The notes beneath the pieces were generated by a model. It was not told the DNA's origin. It was given only the letters and a program-made list of their open reading frames with translations, and searched no databases. This document shows, in pieces, positions 41,880-50,290 of a stretch of DNA of 64,000 bases. The DNA is from an uncultured Prevotellaceae bacterium (lineage in GTDB: Bacteria; Bacteroidota; Bacteroidia; Bacteroidales; Bacteroidaceae): positions 1-64,000 of the forward strand of contig ONYA01000001.1 in the NCBI GenBank assembly GCA_900321965.1. The letters run 5' to 3'. The translations under genes were made by a program, and so were the position numbers. Positions within the stretch are counted from its first letter, which is position 1; every line of letters begins with the position of its first letter.

Positions 41880-41906
41880 ACGTGCGGCTGTGAGGTTTTT
41901 CTACAA
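41844..41906. repeat. Three 21-bp repeat units
   Basis: CGTCGCGAAATTTTTCTGAGA, GGCCGTGAAATTTTTACGTGC, GGCTGTGAGGTTTTTCTACAA in tandem. Same family as the five 21-bp units at 61774-61878 (GGCCGCGACGTTTTTCTGTAA type). Confidence 0.8.
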
Positions 41907-41954
41907 CCCAATGAAATGGTTATGCGTATCTCGTTGTTGAAGTCTGCGAGCCTA

Positions 41955-44411
41955 TTACAGATGCTTCTTAGGATAGAGGGCGTCCCACCACGTGGGGTCG
42001 CCCTTTAACCATTTCTGGAACCAGGCCATCTGCGTGGCGAGCCACTTCTCACGTTTGCCGTAATCGAGGATGTGGTGGTTCTCACCCTCGACCTCGACGA
42101 GCGCGACCTCGCGGCCTAAGAGCTTCAGGGCGGTGAACATCTGGAGGCTCTCGATGAGCGGCACGTTGGTGTCGGCATTGCCGTGAAGCAGCAGCAGCGG
42201 CGTGTGAATCTTGTCGGCATTGAAGAGCGGCGACTGGTCGACGTAGAGCTGGCGGTGCGACCACGGGTAGCTGTTGGCCATCGAGACCTCGCTGTAGTTG
42301 TAGCCCCAGTAGCCCTCGCCCCAGTAGCTGGTGTGGTTGGTGATGCCGGCGTGGCTGACGGCGCAGGCGAAGATGTCGGTGACGGTCTGCAGATACTGAG
42401 TCATGAAGCCGCCGTAGGAGGCGCCCATGCAGCCTATCTTCGTGGCGTCGATGTAGGGGTGGTCGGCGCAGATGTGCTTCGTGCCTTCGATGATGTCCTC
42501 AGCAGGGCCGTGACCGGCGGTGTTGACGTGGCGCGAGGCCCACTCCTGGCCGAAGCCGGTGGCACCGCTGGGCTGCAGGATATAGGCGACGTAGCCCAAG
42601 GAGTTCCACATCTGCGGGGCGTAGGGCGACTCGAAATAGCGCGAGACGGGCGAACAGCCGCCGTAGTAGTAGACAATCATCGGGTATTTCTTCGTCGCGT
42701 CGAAGTCCTTCGGCAGGTACAGACGGCCGTAGACGGTGTCGCCGTTAGAGTTCGTGAAGTTATAGTCCTCGCAGGTGCCCACCTCGGCATCGCCGAGAGC
42801 CTCTTTGCCATTGAACATTGAACATTGACCATTGAACATTGGTTTCTTTGGGTTGATGGTGGCGACGTAGGCCGATGCGGGCTCTAACGTGTTATAAGAA
42901 AGGTAGGCCAGCACGGGCGTGTGGGCTGCCATGTCGAAGCGGTAGACGTCGTCGCCCTTGCAGGGCAGCTGCACGATCTTGCCCGTCTTCGGGTCGAGTT
43001 GGTAGAGATATATGTAGTCGCGGCACTCAGCACGGAAATACACCTTGCCATCGGCCCACGACCAGTCGGCACTACCCTCTACCGAGGGGTCGAAGTCCTT
43101 CGTCAGCGGCGTCACCTGACGGGTGGCGATGTCGTAAAGGAACAGCTCGTTCTCGGTCATGCTCGGCGTACGGTCAGGCGGCAGCTGACAGCCGATGCGG
43201 TCGAAAGCCTCCGGCGTGCCCGTCAGCAGAAGCTGGCGACCGTCGGGCGAGAACTGGGCGCCCCCTAAGAAGCCCTCGCCGCGCAGCAGCGTGTCGGCCT
43301 TCAGCGTGCGGGCATCCATGATGTAGACGTCCTGCACCTCCGTCGGACGGCGGGCCAAGCGTGAGTAGCTCGAACCGATGAGCAGACGGGTGCCGTCCTG
43401 CGAGATGTCTTCCAGGTATTGTCCCTTCGGACCGAAGGTGATGCGCTGCGAGATGCCCGACAGCACGTCGAAGCGTACGAGATAGTGGCGCTTGCGCCAG
43501 CCAGGCTGACGGTCGTCCATCTCGACGACCTCGAAGACGTCCTTGTCCTCCTTCGGTCCCTCTTCCTCGGCGGTGACGATGAGGTAGTCTTCCGTCGGAC
43601 TGACGGTGTACGAGCCTTCGGGCAGTCCCGCTGCCCAGCGTGTGCGCTCGCCCGTCGTGGGGTTCACCTTATATAATACGCGTAAGCCCTGCTCGCGCTC
43701 TTCCTCTAACCAGGCGGCGGTGCGGGGCATCCAGCGCACATTGTGCGTCGGACGGCTGATGAGGCGGCCCGTCTTCGTGTCGCGCAGCTCGTAGGCCCAG
43801 CGGCTGTTGCCGCCGCGCTCCGTCGTCTGGTAGCTGACGCACACCATGCGTCCGTCGGGCGAGAGCGACACACCGCGCACGCGGCGTCCATCCGTCAGGT
43901 CGTGAACCATATAGGGGTGGCGCTGGTCGGTGGTCGGCACGACGGCTATCTGTGTGTCGAACGTCACGCTGATGCTGTCGGTATCGTTAGGCTCGGCAAG
44001 ATAGCGGATGGCGAAGGTGTGGTGCTCGGGGGCTAACTTCAGCTCGCCGCCGGCCTCTGTGCCGTCGACGAAGAGCTTGTAGTTCTTCGGTCCCTTCACC
44101 TCGATCTTTCCCTTGACGTAGTCGGCGTTGTTGACGAAGAACGACAGCACGCCCACCGACTTCGAGTCCGTCAGCGACGGCAGTCGTCCGCCGCTGAACA
44201 CGCCCGTCGGTGCGGTCTGCCAGGGTACTGCCGAGAGCAGCGATTGGTTGTCGAACTTACGTCCCTGAACGTCGACGGTGTCGGCGGCTGAGGGTTCGGC
44301 CACGGCAAAGGGTCCCGCCTGCCGGAACGCCGTCACCGACGTCTTCACTTGTGCCGATATTGTGACCGACGCTAACCATGCGCCAACCACCATCATCATT
44401 TCTTTCTTCAT
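41955..44411 (-). CDS. Secreted S9 prolyl-oligopeptidase-family peptidase
   Basis: 818 residues from ATG at 44411 (MKKEMMMVVGAWLASVTISAQ signal peptide). A beta-propeller with WD40/PD40-like repeats (DLTDGRRVRGVSLSPDGRMVCVSY; LGGAQFSPDGRQLLL) and then an alpha/beta-hydrolase: Ser in GCMGASYGGFMTQY near 662, Asp in HGNADTNVPLIESLQ near 748, His in ENHHILDYGKR near 783. Removes peptides from the N-terminus or cleaves oligopeptides. A heptamer repeat (42809-42842) puts PMFNGQCSMFNG between the propeller and the hydrolase. Its downstream end meets the 67-base palindrome. Confidence 0.88.
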   Translation of the reverse strand: MKKEMMMVVGAWLASVTISAQVKTSVTAFRQAGPFAVAEPSAADTVDVQGRKFDNQSLLSAVPWQTAPTGVFSGGRLPSLTDSKSVGVLSFFVNNADYVKGKIEVKGPKNYKLFVDGTEAGGELKLAPEHHTFAIRYLAEPNDTDSISVTFDTQIAVVPTTDQRHPYMVHDLTDGRRVRGVSLSPDGRMVCVSYQTTERGGNSRWAYELRDTKTGRLISRPTHNVRWMPRTAAWLEEEREQGLRVLYKVNPTTGERTRWAAGLPEGSYTVSPTEDYLIVTAEEEGPKEDKDVFEVVEMDDRQPGWRKRHYLVRFDVLSGISQRITFGPKGQYLEDISQDGTRLLIGSSYSRLARRPTEVQDVYIMDARTLKADTLLRGEGFLGGAQFSPDGRQLLLTGTPEAFDRIGCQLPPDRTPSMTENELFLYDIATRQVTPLTKDFDPSVEGSADWSWADGKVYFRAECRDYIYLYQLDPKTGKIVQLPCKGDDVYRFDMAAHTPVLAYLSYNTLEPASAYVATINPKKPMFNGQCSMFNGKEALGDAEVGTCEDYNFTNSNGDTVYGRLYLPKDFDATKKYPMIVYYYGGCSPVSRYFESPYAPQMWNSLGYVAYILQPSGATGFGQEWASRHVNTAGHGPAEDIIEGTKHICADHPYIDATKIGCMGASYGGFMTQYLQTVTDIFACAVSHAGITNHTSYWGEGYWGYNYSEVSMANSYPWSHRQLYVDQSPLFNADKIHTPLLLLHGNADTNVPLIESLQMFTALKLLGREVALVEVEGENHHILDYGKREKWLATQMAWFQKWLKGDPTWWDALYPKKHL
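42809..42842. repeat. Heptamers inside the S9 peptidase gene
   Basis: CATTGAA, CATTGAA, CATTGAC, CATTGAA, CATTGGT (7-base step). On the coding strand they give MFNGQCSMFNG at the domain junction. Confidence 0.85.
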
Positions 44412-44450
44412 TTTTCTTTGATACAAGTTTTGAAAGTTTTTTTCTACCAC

Positions 44451-44684
44451 GAATTACACGAATTATACGAATTTGGGCTGCGCGTTGTTTTAAATTATTA
44501 CGAATTTCACAAATGAAATCGCAAGCGATTTCTTGGTGCGCCAACCAATTACTGCGAGCACTCGTGAGTCTTCGACAAGTTTCGTGAAATTCGGTGATGC
44601 ACTATAATCATCATATTCCGCATGGAAAAATTCGTTTAATTCGCAAAATTCGTGGTCGTAATAAAGCTTGAGATGAAGCCTGTG
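44451..44684. repeat. Mosaic intergenic repeat between S9 peptidase and rsgA
   Basis: No gene. Contains ACGAATTAC, ACGAATTAT, ACGAATTTG (9-base step), the GCTGCGCG core (44477-44484) seen in the toxin region, an AAATCGCAAGCGATTT palindrome and several AATTCG(T/C) words. Confidence 0.6.
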
Positions 44685-45650
44685 TCAGTAGGCTTCGCGG
44701 TATTTGTTTTCGTCCTTGTCGTCGAGCATGGAGAGGTAGGACTGGTAGCGGCTTTGGGCGATATAGTGGTCCTCGACAGCCTTCAGCACAGCACAGCCGG
44801 GTTCGTGGGTGTGGGTGCAGTCGGAGAAGCGGCACTGCTTCGAGAACTCGAAGATCTCGCGGAAATAGCTGGTCAGCTCCTCACGCTCCATATCGAACGT
44901 GCCGAAACCCTTGATGCCCGGGGTGTCGATGAGGTAAGCCCCCCCTCCTTCGGAGGGGGATGGGGGGAGGCCAATCATCTCCGAGAACGTTGTGGTGTGC
45001 TGTCCCGTCTGGTGGGTGTCGCTGATCTCCGCCGTACGCAGGTTAGCACCGGGCACGAGGCGGTTGATGAGCGTCGACTTGCCTACACCGCTGTTGCCGC
45101 TGAGCAGCGTAATCTTACCCTCGAGCAGCGGGCGCAAGGCTTCTACGCCGTCACCTGTCGCCGCCGATATCTGGCGACACTCGTAGCCGACGGTCTCATA
45201 GAGCTGTACCATCAGCTGCTGATAGCGCCGCTCGTCGTCGCTGAGTTGGTCGGTCTTGTTGAACACGAGGACGACGGGCACGCGGTAGGCCTCTGCCGAA
45301 GCCAAGAAGCGGTCGATGAACGTCGTCGATGTCTCGGGACGCGCAACGGTGACGACGAGCAGGGCCAGATCGACGTTGGCCGCCAGGATGTGACTCTGCT
45401 TCGACAGGTTGATGCTCTTGCGGATGATATAGTTGCGGCGGTCGTCGATGTCGACAATCCACCCTCTCTCTTCTCTCCTCTCTCCACTCTCCTCAATCTT
45501 GACCGTCACACGGTCGCCGACGGCCACAGGGTTCGTGCTCCGTATGCCCTTGATACGGAAGTTGCCTTTCACTTTACAGTCGAGCAGCTGGCCATCGTCC
45601 GTGCGGACGGTGTACCAGCTGCCTGTATTCTTGATGACTAAACCTTTCAT
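44685..45650 (-). CDS. rsgA: Small-ribosomal-subunit GTPase RsgA
   Basis: 321 residues from ATG at 45650. OB-fold N-terminus ([20 protein letters not shown]), circularly permuted GTPase with NKTD (G4), [12 protein letters not shown] (G1) and DTPGIKGFG (G3), then the zinc-knuckle C-x4-C-x-H pattern [15 protein letters not shown]. Acts late in 30S maturation. Two repeat-derived stretches lie within it: [11 protein letters not shown] (45462-45495) near residue 55 and [11 protein letters not shown] (44938-44971) just before DTPGIKG. Active-site motifs are untouched. Confidence 0.92.
   Translation of the reverse strand: MKGLVIKNTGSWYTVRTDDGQLLDCKVKGNFRIKGIRSTNPVAVGDRVTVKIEESGERREERGWIVDIDDRRNYIIRKSINLSKQSHILAANVDLALLVVTVARPETSTTFIDRFLASAEAYRVPVVLVFNKTDQLSDDERRYQQLMVQLYETVGYECRQISAATGDGVEALRPLLEGKITLLSGNSGVGKSTLINRLVPGANLRTAEISDTHQTGQHTTTFSEMIGLPPSPSEGGGAYLIDTPGIKGFGTFDMEREELTSYFREIFEFSKQCRFSDCTHTHEPGCAVLKAVEDHYIAQSRYQSYLSMLDDKDENKYREAY
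44938..44971. repeat. C/G-rich palindromic element inside rsgA
   Basis: CCCCCCCTCC-TTC-GGAGGGGG hairpin followed by ATGGGGGGAGG. A sister element with CCCCTCCC-x-GGGAGGGG and a C-rich flank lies in the intergenic region at 61578-61615. In rsgA it encodes [10 protein letters not shown] without breaking the frame. Confidence 0.7.
45462..45495. repeat. Heptamers inside rsgA
   Basis: CCTCTCT, CTTCTCT, CCTCTCT, CCACTCT, CCT on the plus strand (coding strand GAGAGAG/GAGAGAA units). Same words as the intergenic array at 61714-61775, inverted. Confidence 0.8.
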
Positions 45651-45657
45651 GACGCTG

Positions 45658-45665
45658 CAAAGGTA
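45658..45665 (-). promoter_or_regulatory. -7 box of rsgA
   Basis: Minus-strand TACCTTTG followed by CAGC, 7 bases before the start. Confidence 0.6.
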
Positions 45666-45714
45666 AATCAAAAAAGACAGAATTCCCCAAAAACGAACGA
45701 CTTTTAAGAATATT

Positions 45715-46368
45715 TTACAGCCTCGAAGGGTCTATGTAGCCAGCCGTGATGGCTTTGATGAGCAAAGTAGCGACATTTCGGGCTCCGAGCTTTCTGAACA
45801 TATTCTTCCTGTGGTTCTCTACCGTGTTTTCTGAAATAAAAAGCTTCTTCGCGATTTCTTTGGTGGAAAAGCCTCGTGCAAGCTCTTTCAGAACTTCTAT
45901 TTCGCGGACGGAAAGAATGCCATTTTTGACTTGTATCTCACTTTGCGACCTCTTGAACTTGGGGCTAAAGTACTGTCGGCCTTCATGAACTATGATGATG
46001 GCTTCTACAAGCTGTTCTAAAGAAGCCGATTTGTAGACAACACCATCCACATGTTTCTCTGTCAGTCTGTTAACAACCCACAACTCCTCGTGCATGGTGT
46101 TGATGATGATTTTGGCATCAGGCAGGCATTCGCGTATGGTGTCTATTAGCTGTTCTACTTCTATGTCAGCTAATTCTACGTCGACAATGAAAATATCAAA
46201 GTGACATGCAGGAATCCGCCTTACCAACTCGTATCCTTTGGTAAATGCCTCCACATTCCTGACGCCGCTTTCTATCAGGAAGCTTCTAATTCCCTCATTC
46301 ACCACTTCATGATCGTCGACAATAGCTACGGCGAGGCTTTGTAGTTTGTATTTGTCAATATCTTTCAT
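45715..46368 (-). CDS. NarL/FixJ-type response regulator
   Basis: 217 residues. Receiver domain with acidic pocket ([15 protein letters not shown]) and phospho-acceptor Asp in [14 protein letters not shown] near residue 60. Conserved Lys region [10 protein letters not shown] near 110. LuxR-type helix-turn-helix at the C-terminus ([35 protein letters not shown]). Cognate kinase is almost certainly the gene at 46748-48331, transcribed in the same direction 379 bases upstream. The gap holds its own promoter and a strong hairpin with a U-run just before this start. Confidence 0.9.
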   Translation of the reverse strand: MKDIDKYKLQSLAVAIVDDHEVVNEGIRSFLIESGVRNVEAFTKGYELVRRIPACHFDIFIVDVELADIEVEQLIDTIRECLPDAKIIINTMHEELWVVNRLTEKHVDGVVYKSASLEQLVEAIIIVHEGRQYFSPKFKRSQSEIQVKNGILSVREIEVLKELARGFSTKEIAKKLFISENTVENHRKNMFRKLGARNVATLLIKAITAGYIDPSRL

Positions 46369-46389
46369 ATCCGTTGTTACATGTATAAC

Positions 46390-46640
46390 AAAAAAAAGGC
46401 GTGAACCTCATTGTCCTACTTACTCAGACGATAGGCTCTCGAATGCCCGGTTTCCTGTAAGAGAACGGCTCACGCCCAAGGCTGTATATACAGTGTGCAC
46501 ATACAAACTTTGGGAGAGAGCGTTTGCCCTTTTTCTCAGAAACCTTATATTGATGAGTTGTCGAGATTCATCTGTCTGATGATAAGTCATACTGCGCTTC
46601 TGCCACCATGTATTAACACCCCCTTCAACGGGAATGTGGC
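46390..46640 (-). ncRNA. Structured leader or small RNA before the response regulator
   Basis: On the minus strand a TAACTTTG box (46643-46650) is followed by about 240 bases without a conserved reading frame. It ends in a 10-bp stem (GGCGTGAGCC 46467-46476 with GGTTCACGCC 46398-46407, one mismatch) and eight U, 22 bases upstream of the regulator start. The loop of ~59 bases has an inner GTTCTC/GAGAGC stem. A CTGTATATACAG palindrome lies at 46484-46495. This is the layout of an attenuator or riboswitch-like leader, or of a separate RNA with its own terminator. Confidence 0.45.
46398..46476 (-). terminator. Hairpin with U-run upstream of response regulator
   Basis: Minus-strand stem GGCGTGAGCC ... 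GGTTCACGCC with a following run of eight T (46390-46397). Confidence 0.6.
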
Positions 46641-46730
46641 TGCAAAGTTACAGTTTTTTGCGCAAACACACTCATTCGTGAGCCATTATTTCACTTATTG
46701 GGTGCAAAAATAGTAGAAAAGACGGAATAC

Positions 46731-46755
46731 ACAATAGCGGGAAACCGCTATTTTT
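46731..46755 (+). terminator. Hairpin after the kinase gene
   Basis: AATAGCGG-GAAA-CCGCTATTTTTCG. The U-run is on the plus strand. A part of the same word (CGGAAAACCGCTATTGG) recurs at 48391-48406 on the other side of the kinase gene. Confidence 0.45.
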
Positions 46756-48331
46756 CGTTTTTGTCATCCCTATCCGTAGATTTGTTGAATTCTACCGTCA
46801 GCTTAATTGTGTTACCATACTGGTGTTTGTATAAGTCAAACTGGGCACCAATGGCGCTGGCCCGTTGGCGCATTGTCCGCAGGCCTATGCCAGCAGGTGT
46901 CTGCCGTCCGATTTCCTCCACTCCGTCGTCACTGACGGTCATCGTTAGCTTAAGCTTGTCTTCCCAATGTAGTCCAATGGAGATGATTGTCGCATTGGCA
47001 TGTTTTTGGGCATTGGCCACGGCCTCCTGCATGATGCGGTATATCTCTAAAGCCGTCTTTGCGGGGATGATGGTCCAGTCGGCATCGGCAGGTGATGACA
47101 TGAAACAGATATGGCAGCCTTTCAGTCCATCTTGCCCGTCAGCATAGTCTCGGATAACCTCGCAAAGCGTCGTATGCGTGAACTCCGGCGGCAGCAGTTC
47201 GTGGGACACGCGGCGTACCTGTTCGCGGCTTTCGTTCAGAAGCTGCATGGTCTGTGGCGTCAGACCGTCGCTGCTCAGTTTTAATTCAACAGCCAGAAGC
47301 TGGTTGCTTACGCCGTCGTGCAGCTCCCGGGCCAACCGTGCCCGCTCGCTTTCCTGGCCTTCAATAAAACGTTCTTCCATCTGTTGTACGGTCTCTTCCT
47401 TCCTCTTGCGTCGCTGACGGTGCTGCCATAGTATGTAAGATAGAAACAGCAGCAACACTATGACCAGAAACACTCCAATAATGCCGGCACGTCCGTCGCG
47501 TATGTTGATGTACTGTGTATGGGTGACCGTCGGCTGCGTAATACGGCTGGCAGAGTCTGCCGTCTGTGCGGTGATGGCTGTCTTCCCTATGTCGGGCGTT
47601 TGAACGCCGGTGTCAGCTGCCGCCCGAACTTGTTCGCTTGAAAGAACGATGTCTGGCAGGTCTTTGGGGGTATCGGCAGTGTCGCCTTTCTCCTCTATGT
47701 TCAAAGCCGTCTCTATGACAACAAGCGACGCCAACAACCCTTTTGCCAGCACCTCCTGTTTGTGGGCAGCACACCACTTGAGGGCCTTCTTCGTTGGCAG
47801 GTAAGCTAACTTGTACTCGCCATGCTTCACCAGAATATCCGAGACACCTGGCATGGATAATGCACATATCCGTTCGTTGTTGCTGTGCTCCATCCACTTT
47901 AATGCGTTCTTGGCGTTCTCAATGCTTTGCCCTTGAAGCCCGAGTTCGTCGCAGAGCAGGGCCTGTCGCACATAAGTGGGAATCATCGTCTGAAAAAGAA
48001 ACTGATACTGAGGTTGGGCAGCCTTGGAAAGAAATCTGTTGTTTTCTGCAAGGCTGATGCAGAGATTGAACTCGTCGAAGGCAGCCTGCTTGTTGCCCTT
48101 GTCGCCATATACCATGCCGATAATAGCATGGAGCAGGGCTTGAGCTACAGTGTTGTTATGCTCTTTGGCCACAGGCAACAAGGATAGTGCCTGTGCTTGT
48201 GCCGAGTCTCCATATCCATGACGATAGACGAGTCCTGCGTCACGAATGCCTGTCCACAACAGACTGTCTCTGCCAGCCTGCGACCAACTGGCTGGTAGTA
48301 GCAGTATGATAAACCACAGGATTCTTCTCAT
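46748..48331 (-). CDS. NarX/DesK-type sensor histidine kinase with TPR-like sensor
   Basis: 527 residues from ATG at 48331. Signal sequence (MRRILWFIILLLPASWSQAG), a periplasmic helical TPR-like region (~30-225), one membrane helix (IIGVFLVIVLLLFLSYILW) near 290, and HisKA_3 with RARLARELHDGVSNQLLAVEL (His near 340). HATPase follows (NAQKHANATIISIGL; GIGLRTMRQRASAIGA). TPR sensor plus HisKA_3 is a Bacteroidota layout and goes with LuxR-type regulators like the one downstream. The 3' side has an AATAGCGG-GAAA-CCGCTATT hairpin (46731-46750). Confidence 0.85.
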   Translation of the reverse strand: MRRILWFIILLLPASWSQAGRDSLLWTGIRDAGLVYRHGYGDSAQAQALSLLPVAKEHNNTVAQALLHAIIGMVYGDKGNKQAAFDEFNLCISLAENNRFLSKAAQPQYQFLFQTMIPTYVRQALLCDELGLQGQSIENAKNALKWMEHSNNERICALSMPGVSDILVKHGEYKLAYLPTKKALKWCAAHKQEVLAKGLLASLVVIETALNIEEKGDTADTPKDLPDIVLSSEQVRAAADTGVQTPDIGKTAITAQTADSASRITQPTVTHTQYINIRDGRAGIIGVFLVIVLLLFLSYILWQHRQRRKRKEETVQQMEERFIEGQESERARLARELHDGVSNQLLAVELKLSSDGLTPQTMQLLNESREQVRRVSHELLPPEFTHTTLCEVIRDYADGQDGLKGCHICFMSSPADADWTIIPAKTALEIYRIMQEAVANAQKHANATIISIGLHWEDKLKLTMTVSDDGVEEIGRQTPAGIGLRTMRQRASAIGAQFDLYKHQYGNTIKLTVEFNKSTDRDDKNEK

Positions 48332-48425
48332 AACAGATGGCAAAGATACGAAAAACTTCTCAGATTCTGTCTTTTCTAATAAAAAATGACGGAAAACCGC
48401 TATTGGTTAGCTCAATTTTATTATC

Positions 48426-48433
48426 TACCTTTG
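48426..48433 (+). promoter_or_regulatory. -7 box for the lipoprotein cluster
   Basis: TACCTTTG followed by TACCC, with TTGG about 20 bases upstream (48405), 30 bases before the small reading frame at 48464. Confidence 0.6.
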
Positions 48434-48463
48434 TACCCACAAATGATTAAGTGTGCATAGCCT

Positions 48464-48571
48464 ATGTCTAGCAGCAATGCTACAGAGACGACCGTCCCTA
48501 TCGGCGCATCGGCAAAGAACTATATCTGCGAGGATAACTTTGTCCGTTTCTTAATCATCCCCATTGAGTAA
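48464..48571 (+). CDS. Possible 35-residue peptide
   Basis: ATG at 48464, TAA at 48569-48571. Sequence starts MSSSNATETTVPIGASAKN and ends DNFVRFLIIPIE. It is the first open frame after a good promoter and 42 bases before the next gene. Could be a leader peptide, a small protein, or the end of a lost gene. Evidence is position and an unbroken, mixed-composition frame only. Confidence 0.3.
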   Translation: MSSSNATETTVPIGASAKNYICEDNFVRFLIIPIE

Positions 48572-48613
48572 AAGTCTAATATGTGTATTACCATAATTAA
48601 TAATATAGAAGAT

Positions 48614-49834
48614 ATGAAGAAGCTACAATTACTGATGATGCTGACATCCATTCTGCTGATGGCATCGTGTGGTGGCGATTCTACAAGTCTTGTGTTCAGT
48701 AACTATGAAAAAAACGAGAATTCTCAGAATCCAGATGGTGTTCCAGCCGGTCTTGAACTGACGTTGGCTATTCCGCAAGGAGAAGGCGAACTGCAAGACC
48801 GTGTCACCAATGCCATCAAGGAGATTGTCTCACGATCAGCTATCGCCCAGGCGCTGGGTGCCCCTGAGGGAGAAAGCCTCCAAGCTATTGCCGACAACTA
48901 CGAAAAGAACTTTAAGGATGGAATTTCTAAAGGAGAGCTGGAGGCTCCCTGCATCTATCATTTGAAGATTCTGTGCCAGTACAGCAATCCGCAGTGTGCC
49001 GTTCTGTTTGTCTCCGACGGTGTGTTTGGTAACGGTGGCCCGACAGAGTATGTGTGGAACGTGCGACTCTCGGATGGTCAGCTGATGTCTTACCGCGACC
49101 TTTTCACCATGGGATCCAACGAGGTGGCATTGTATGCCCGCAATTATGGCGATGCCGACTTGAAGGAGGCTATCAACTACGGTTTCGAAAACTTCTGGCT
49201 AGCCCCCGACTCTGCCGGTTGCAGGGTGAAAGTCCAGACGGGCACGCATTTCTTCCACGACTTCGTGATGCCCATGGATTGCGTCCTGCCTTATCTCACC
49301 GACGAGGGTAAGAAGATGTTTGGCGTAGCCACGGAGGCAGAAGACAGCAAGGAGGAGGCAACGCCGACAGCCAGCGAGAGCGGTTTCTTCAGCAGTGTAC
49401 TGGACAACTACAGGGAACTGTACCTGAAGGGTATGAACGGCCGTCAGATAGCGCGTGAAATCCGGCAGACTATCAATGAAGCAAAGCAAAACCAGCTTCC
49501 CGTCGTGGGAGATCCCTATGGCATCTCATGCACCAAGGCTGTCATTGACGACTATAACGTACAAGACAATTGCATCAATATCATTATGGAACTGGTTCCC
49601 GACGAGGGAACGGACTTCCATCTGCAAGGCTACAAGGGTATTGGCTATTCAACAGACTATGGCCCTTACGGAAAGTTTGTCCAGGCGCAAGCCTACGGCG
49701 GCGAGCAGTTCATTTTTGCACGCACCTGCCACTGCCACAAAGGCAAGATGCTGGTAACGCTCATCATAAGATACGATGATTTGCAACAGTGGAAAACCTG
49801 CGACCATATCAAACTGGTGGAAAAGAAGAAATAA
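48614..49834 (+). CDS. Lipoprotein, DUF3298-like
   Basis: 406 residues from ATG at 48614 (an earlier ATG at 48581 precedes no signal). Lipoprotein signal MKKLQLLMMLTSILLMASCGGD (Cys near 19). The middle (LKILCQYSNPQCAVLFVSDGVFGNGGPTEYVWNVRLSDGQLMSYRDLF) with HFFHDFVMPMDCVLPYLTDEGKKMF resembles DUF3298-type periplasmic domains. The last ~130 residues (IDDYNVQDNCINIIMELVPDEG) form a separate module. Nearby small secreted proteins point to an envelope function. Not assigned with certainty. Confidence 0.6.
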   Translation: MKKLQLLMMLTSILLMASCGGDSTSLVFSNYEKNENSQNPDGVPAGLELTLAIPQGEGELQDRVTNAIKEIVSRSAIAQALGAPEGESLQAIADNYEKNFKDGISKGELEAPCIYHLKILCQYSNPQCAVLFVSDGVFGNGGPTEYVWNVRLSDGQLMSYRDLFTMGSNEVALYARNYGDADLKEAINYGFENFWLAPDSAGCRVKVQTGTHFFHDFVMPMDCVLPYLTDEGKKMFGVATEAEDSKEEATPTASESGFFSSVLDNYRELYLKGMNGRQIAREIRQTINEAKQNQLPVVGDPYGISCTKAVIDDYNVQDNCINIIMELVPDEGTDFHLQGYKGIGYSTDYGPYGKFVQAQAYGGEQFIFARTCHCHKGKMLVTLIIRYDDLQQWKTCDHIKLVEKKK

Positions 49835-49864
49835 CAAACGAATAACCTCAAAAAACAGAAACCT

Positions 49865-50287
49865 ATGAAGAAGATTTTTATAGCAATACTGCTTGGCCTG
49901 ATGACAATCGGCCTGACAACAAGCTGTAGCACGAACAGTCCCAGTGGCATAGTAAAGAGTTATATGAAATGCCTCAACAGCAAGGATGCCAAAGGCATTG
50001 TGGAGCTTTCCTACATCGAAGGCTTGACCAAGAATGGCGAGGAGCTGGAGAAGTACAAGGCAGAGTATCTGGAGATGCTTTCGAAAGAAGACGCGTTCAA
50101 GTCGCTGGACGATAAAGGCGGCATCAAGAGCACTGACATTCTCAATGAGGATGTCTCCGACAATCCTGAGCCAGGTTCCATCGCCTTCGTCACCGTCAAG
50201 ACCGTTTTCAAGAACGGCGAAGAAGTAGAGGACAAAGTCAAAGTGGTTATGGACAAAAACGGAAAGTGGAAAGTGGCACTATATTAA
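49865..50287 (+). CDS. DUF4878-like lipoprotein
   Basis: 140 residues. MKKIFIAILLGLMTIGLTTSCST (lipid Cys near 21), then an NTF2-like fold signature SPSGIVKSYMKCLNSKDAKGIVELSYIEGLT and a final strand pair AFVTVKTVFKNGEEVEDKVKVVMDKNGKWKVALY. The typical layout and size of DUF4878. Next gene starts 3 bases after its stop. Confidence 0.75.
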   Translation: MKKIFIAILLGLMTIGLTTSCSTNSPSGIVKSYMKCLNSKDAKGIVELSYIEGLTKNGEELEKYKAEYLEMLSKEDAFKSLDDKGGIKSTDILNEDVSDNPEPGSIAFVTVKTVFKNGEEVEDKVKVVMDKNGKWKVALY

Positions 50288-50290
50288 ACT

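Noticed and set aside
44451-44684. Small RNA gene in the gap
   Set aside because: Several short palindromes but no promoter-terminator pair; better explained as mosaic repeats.
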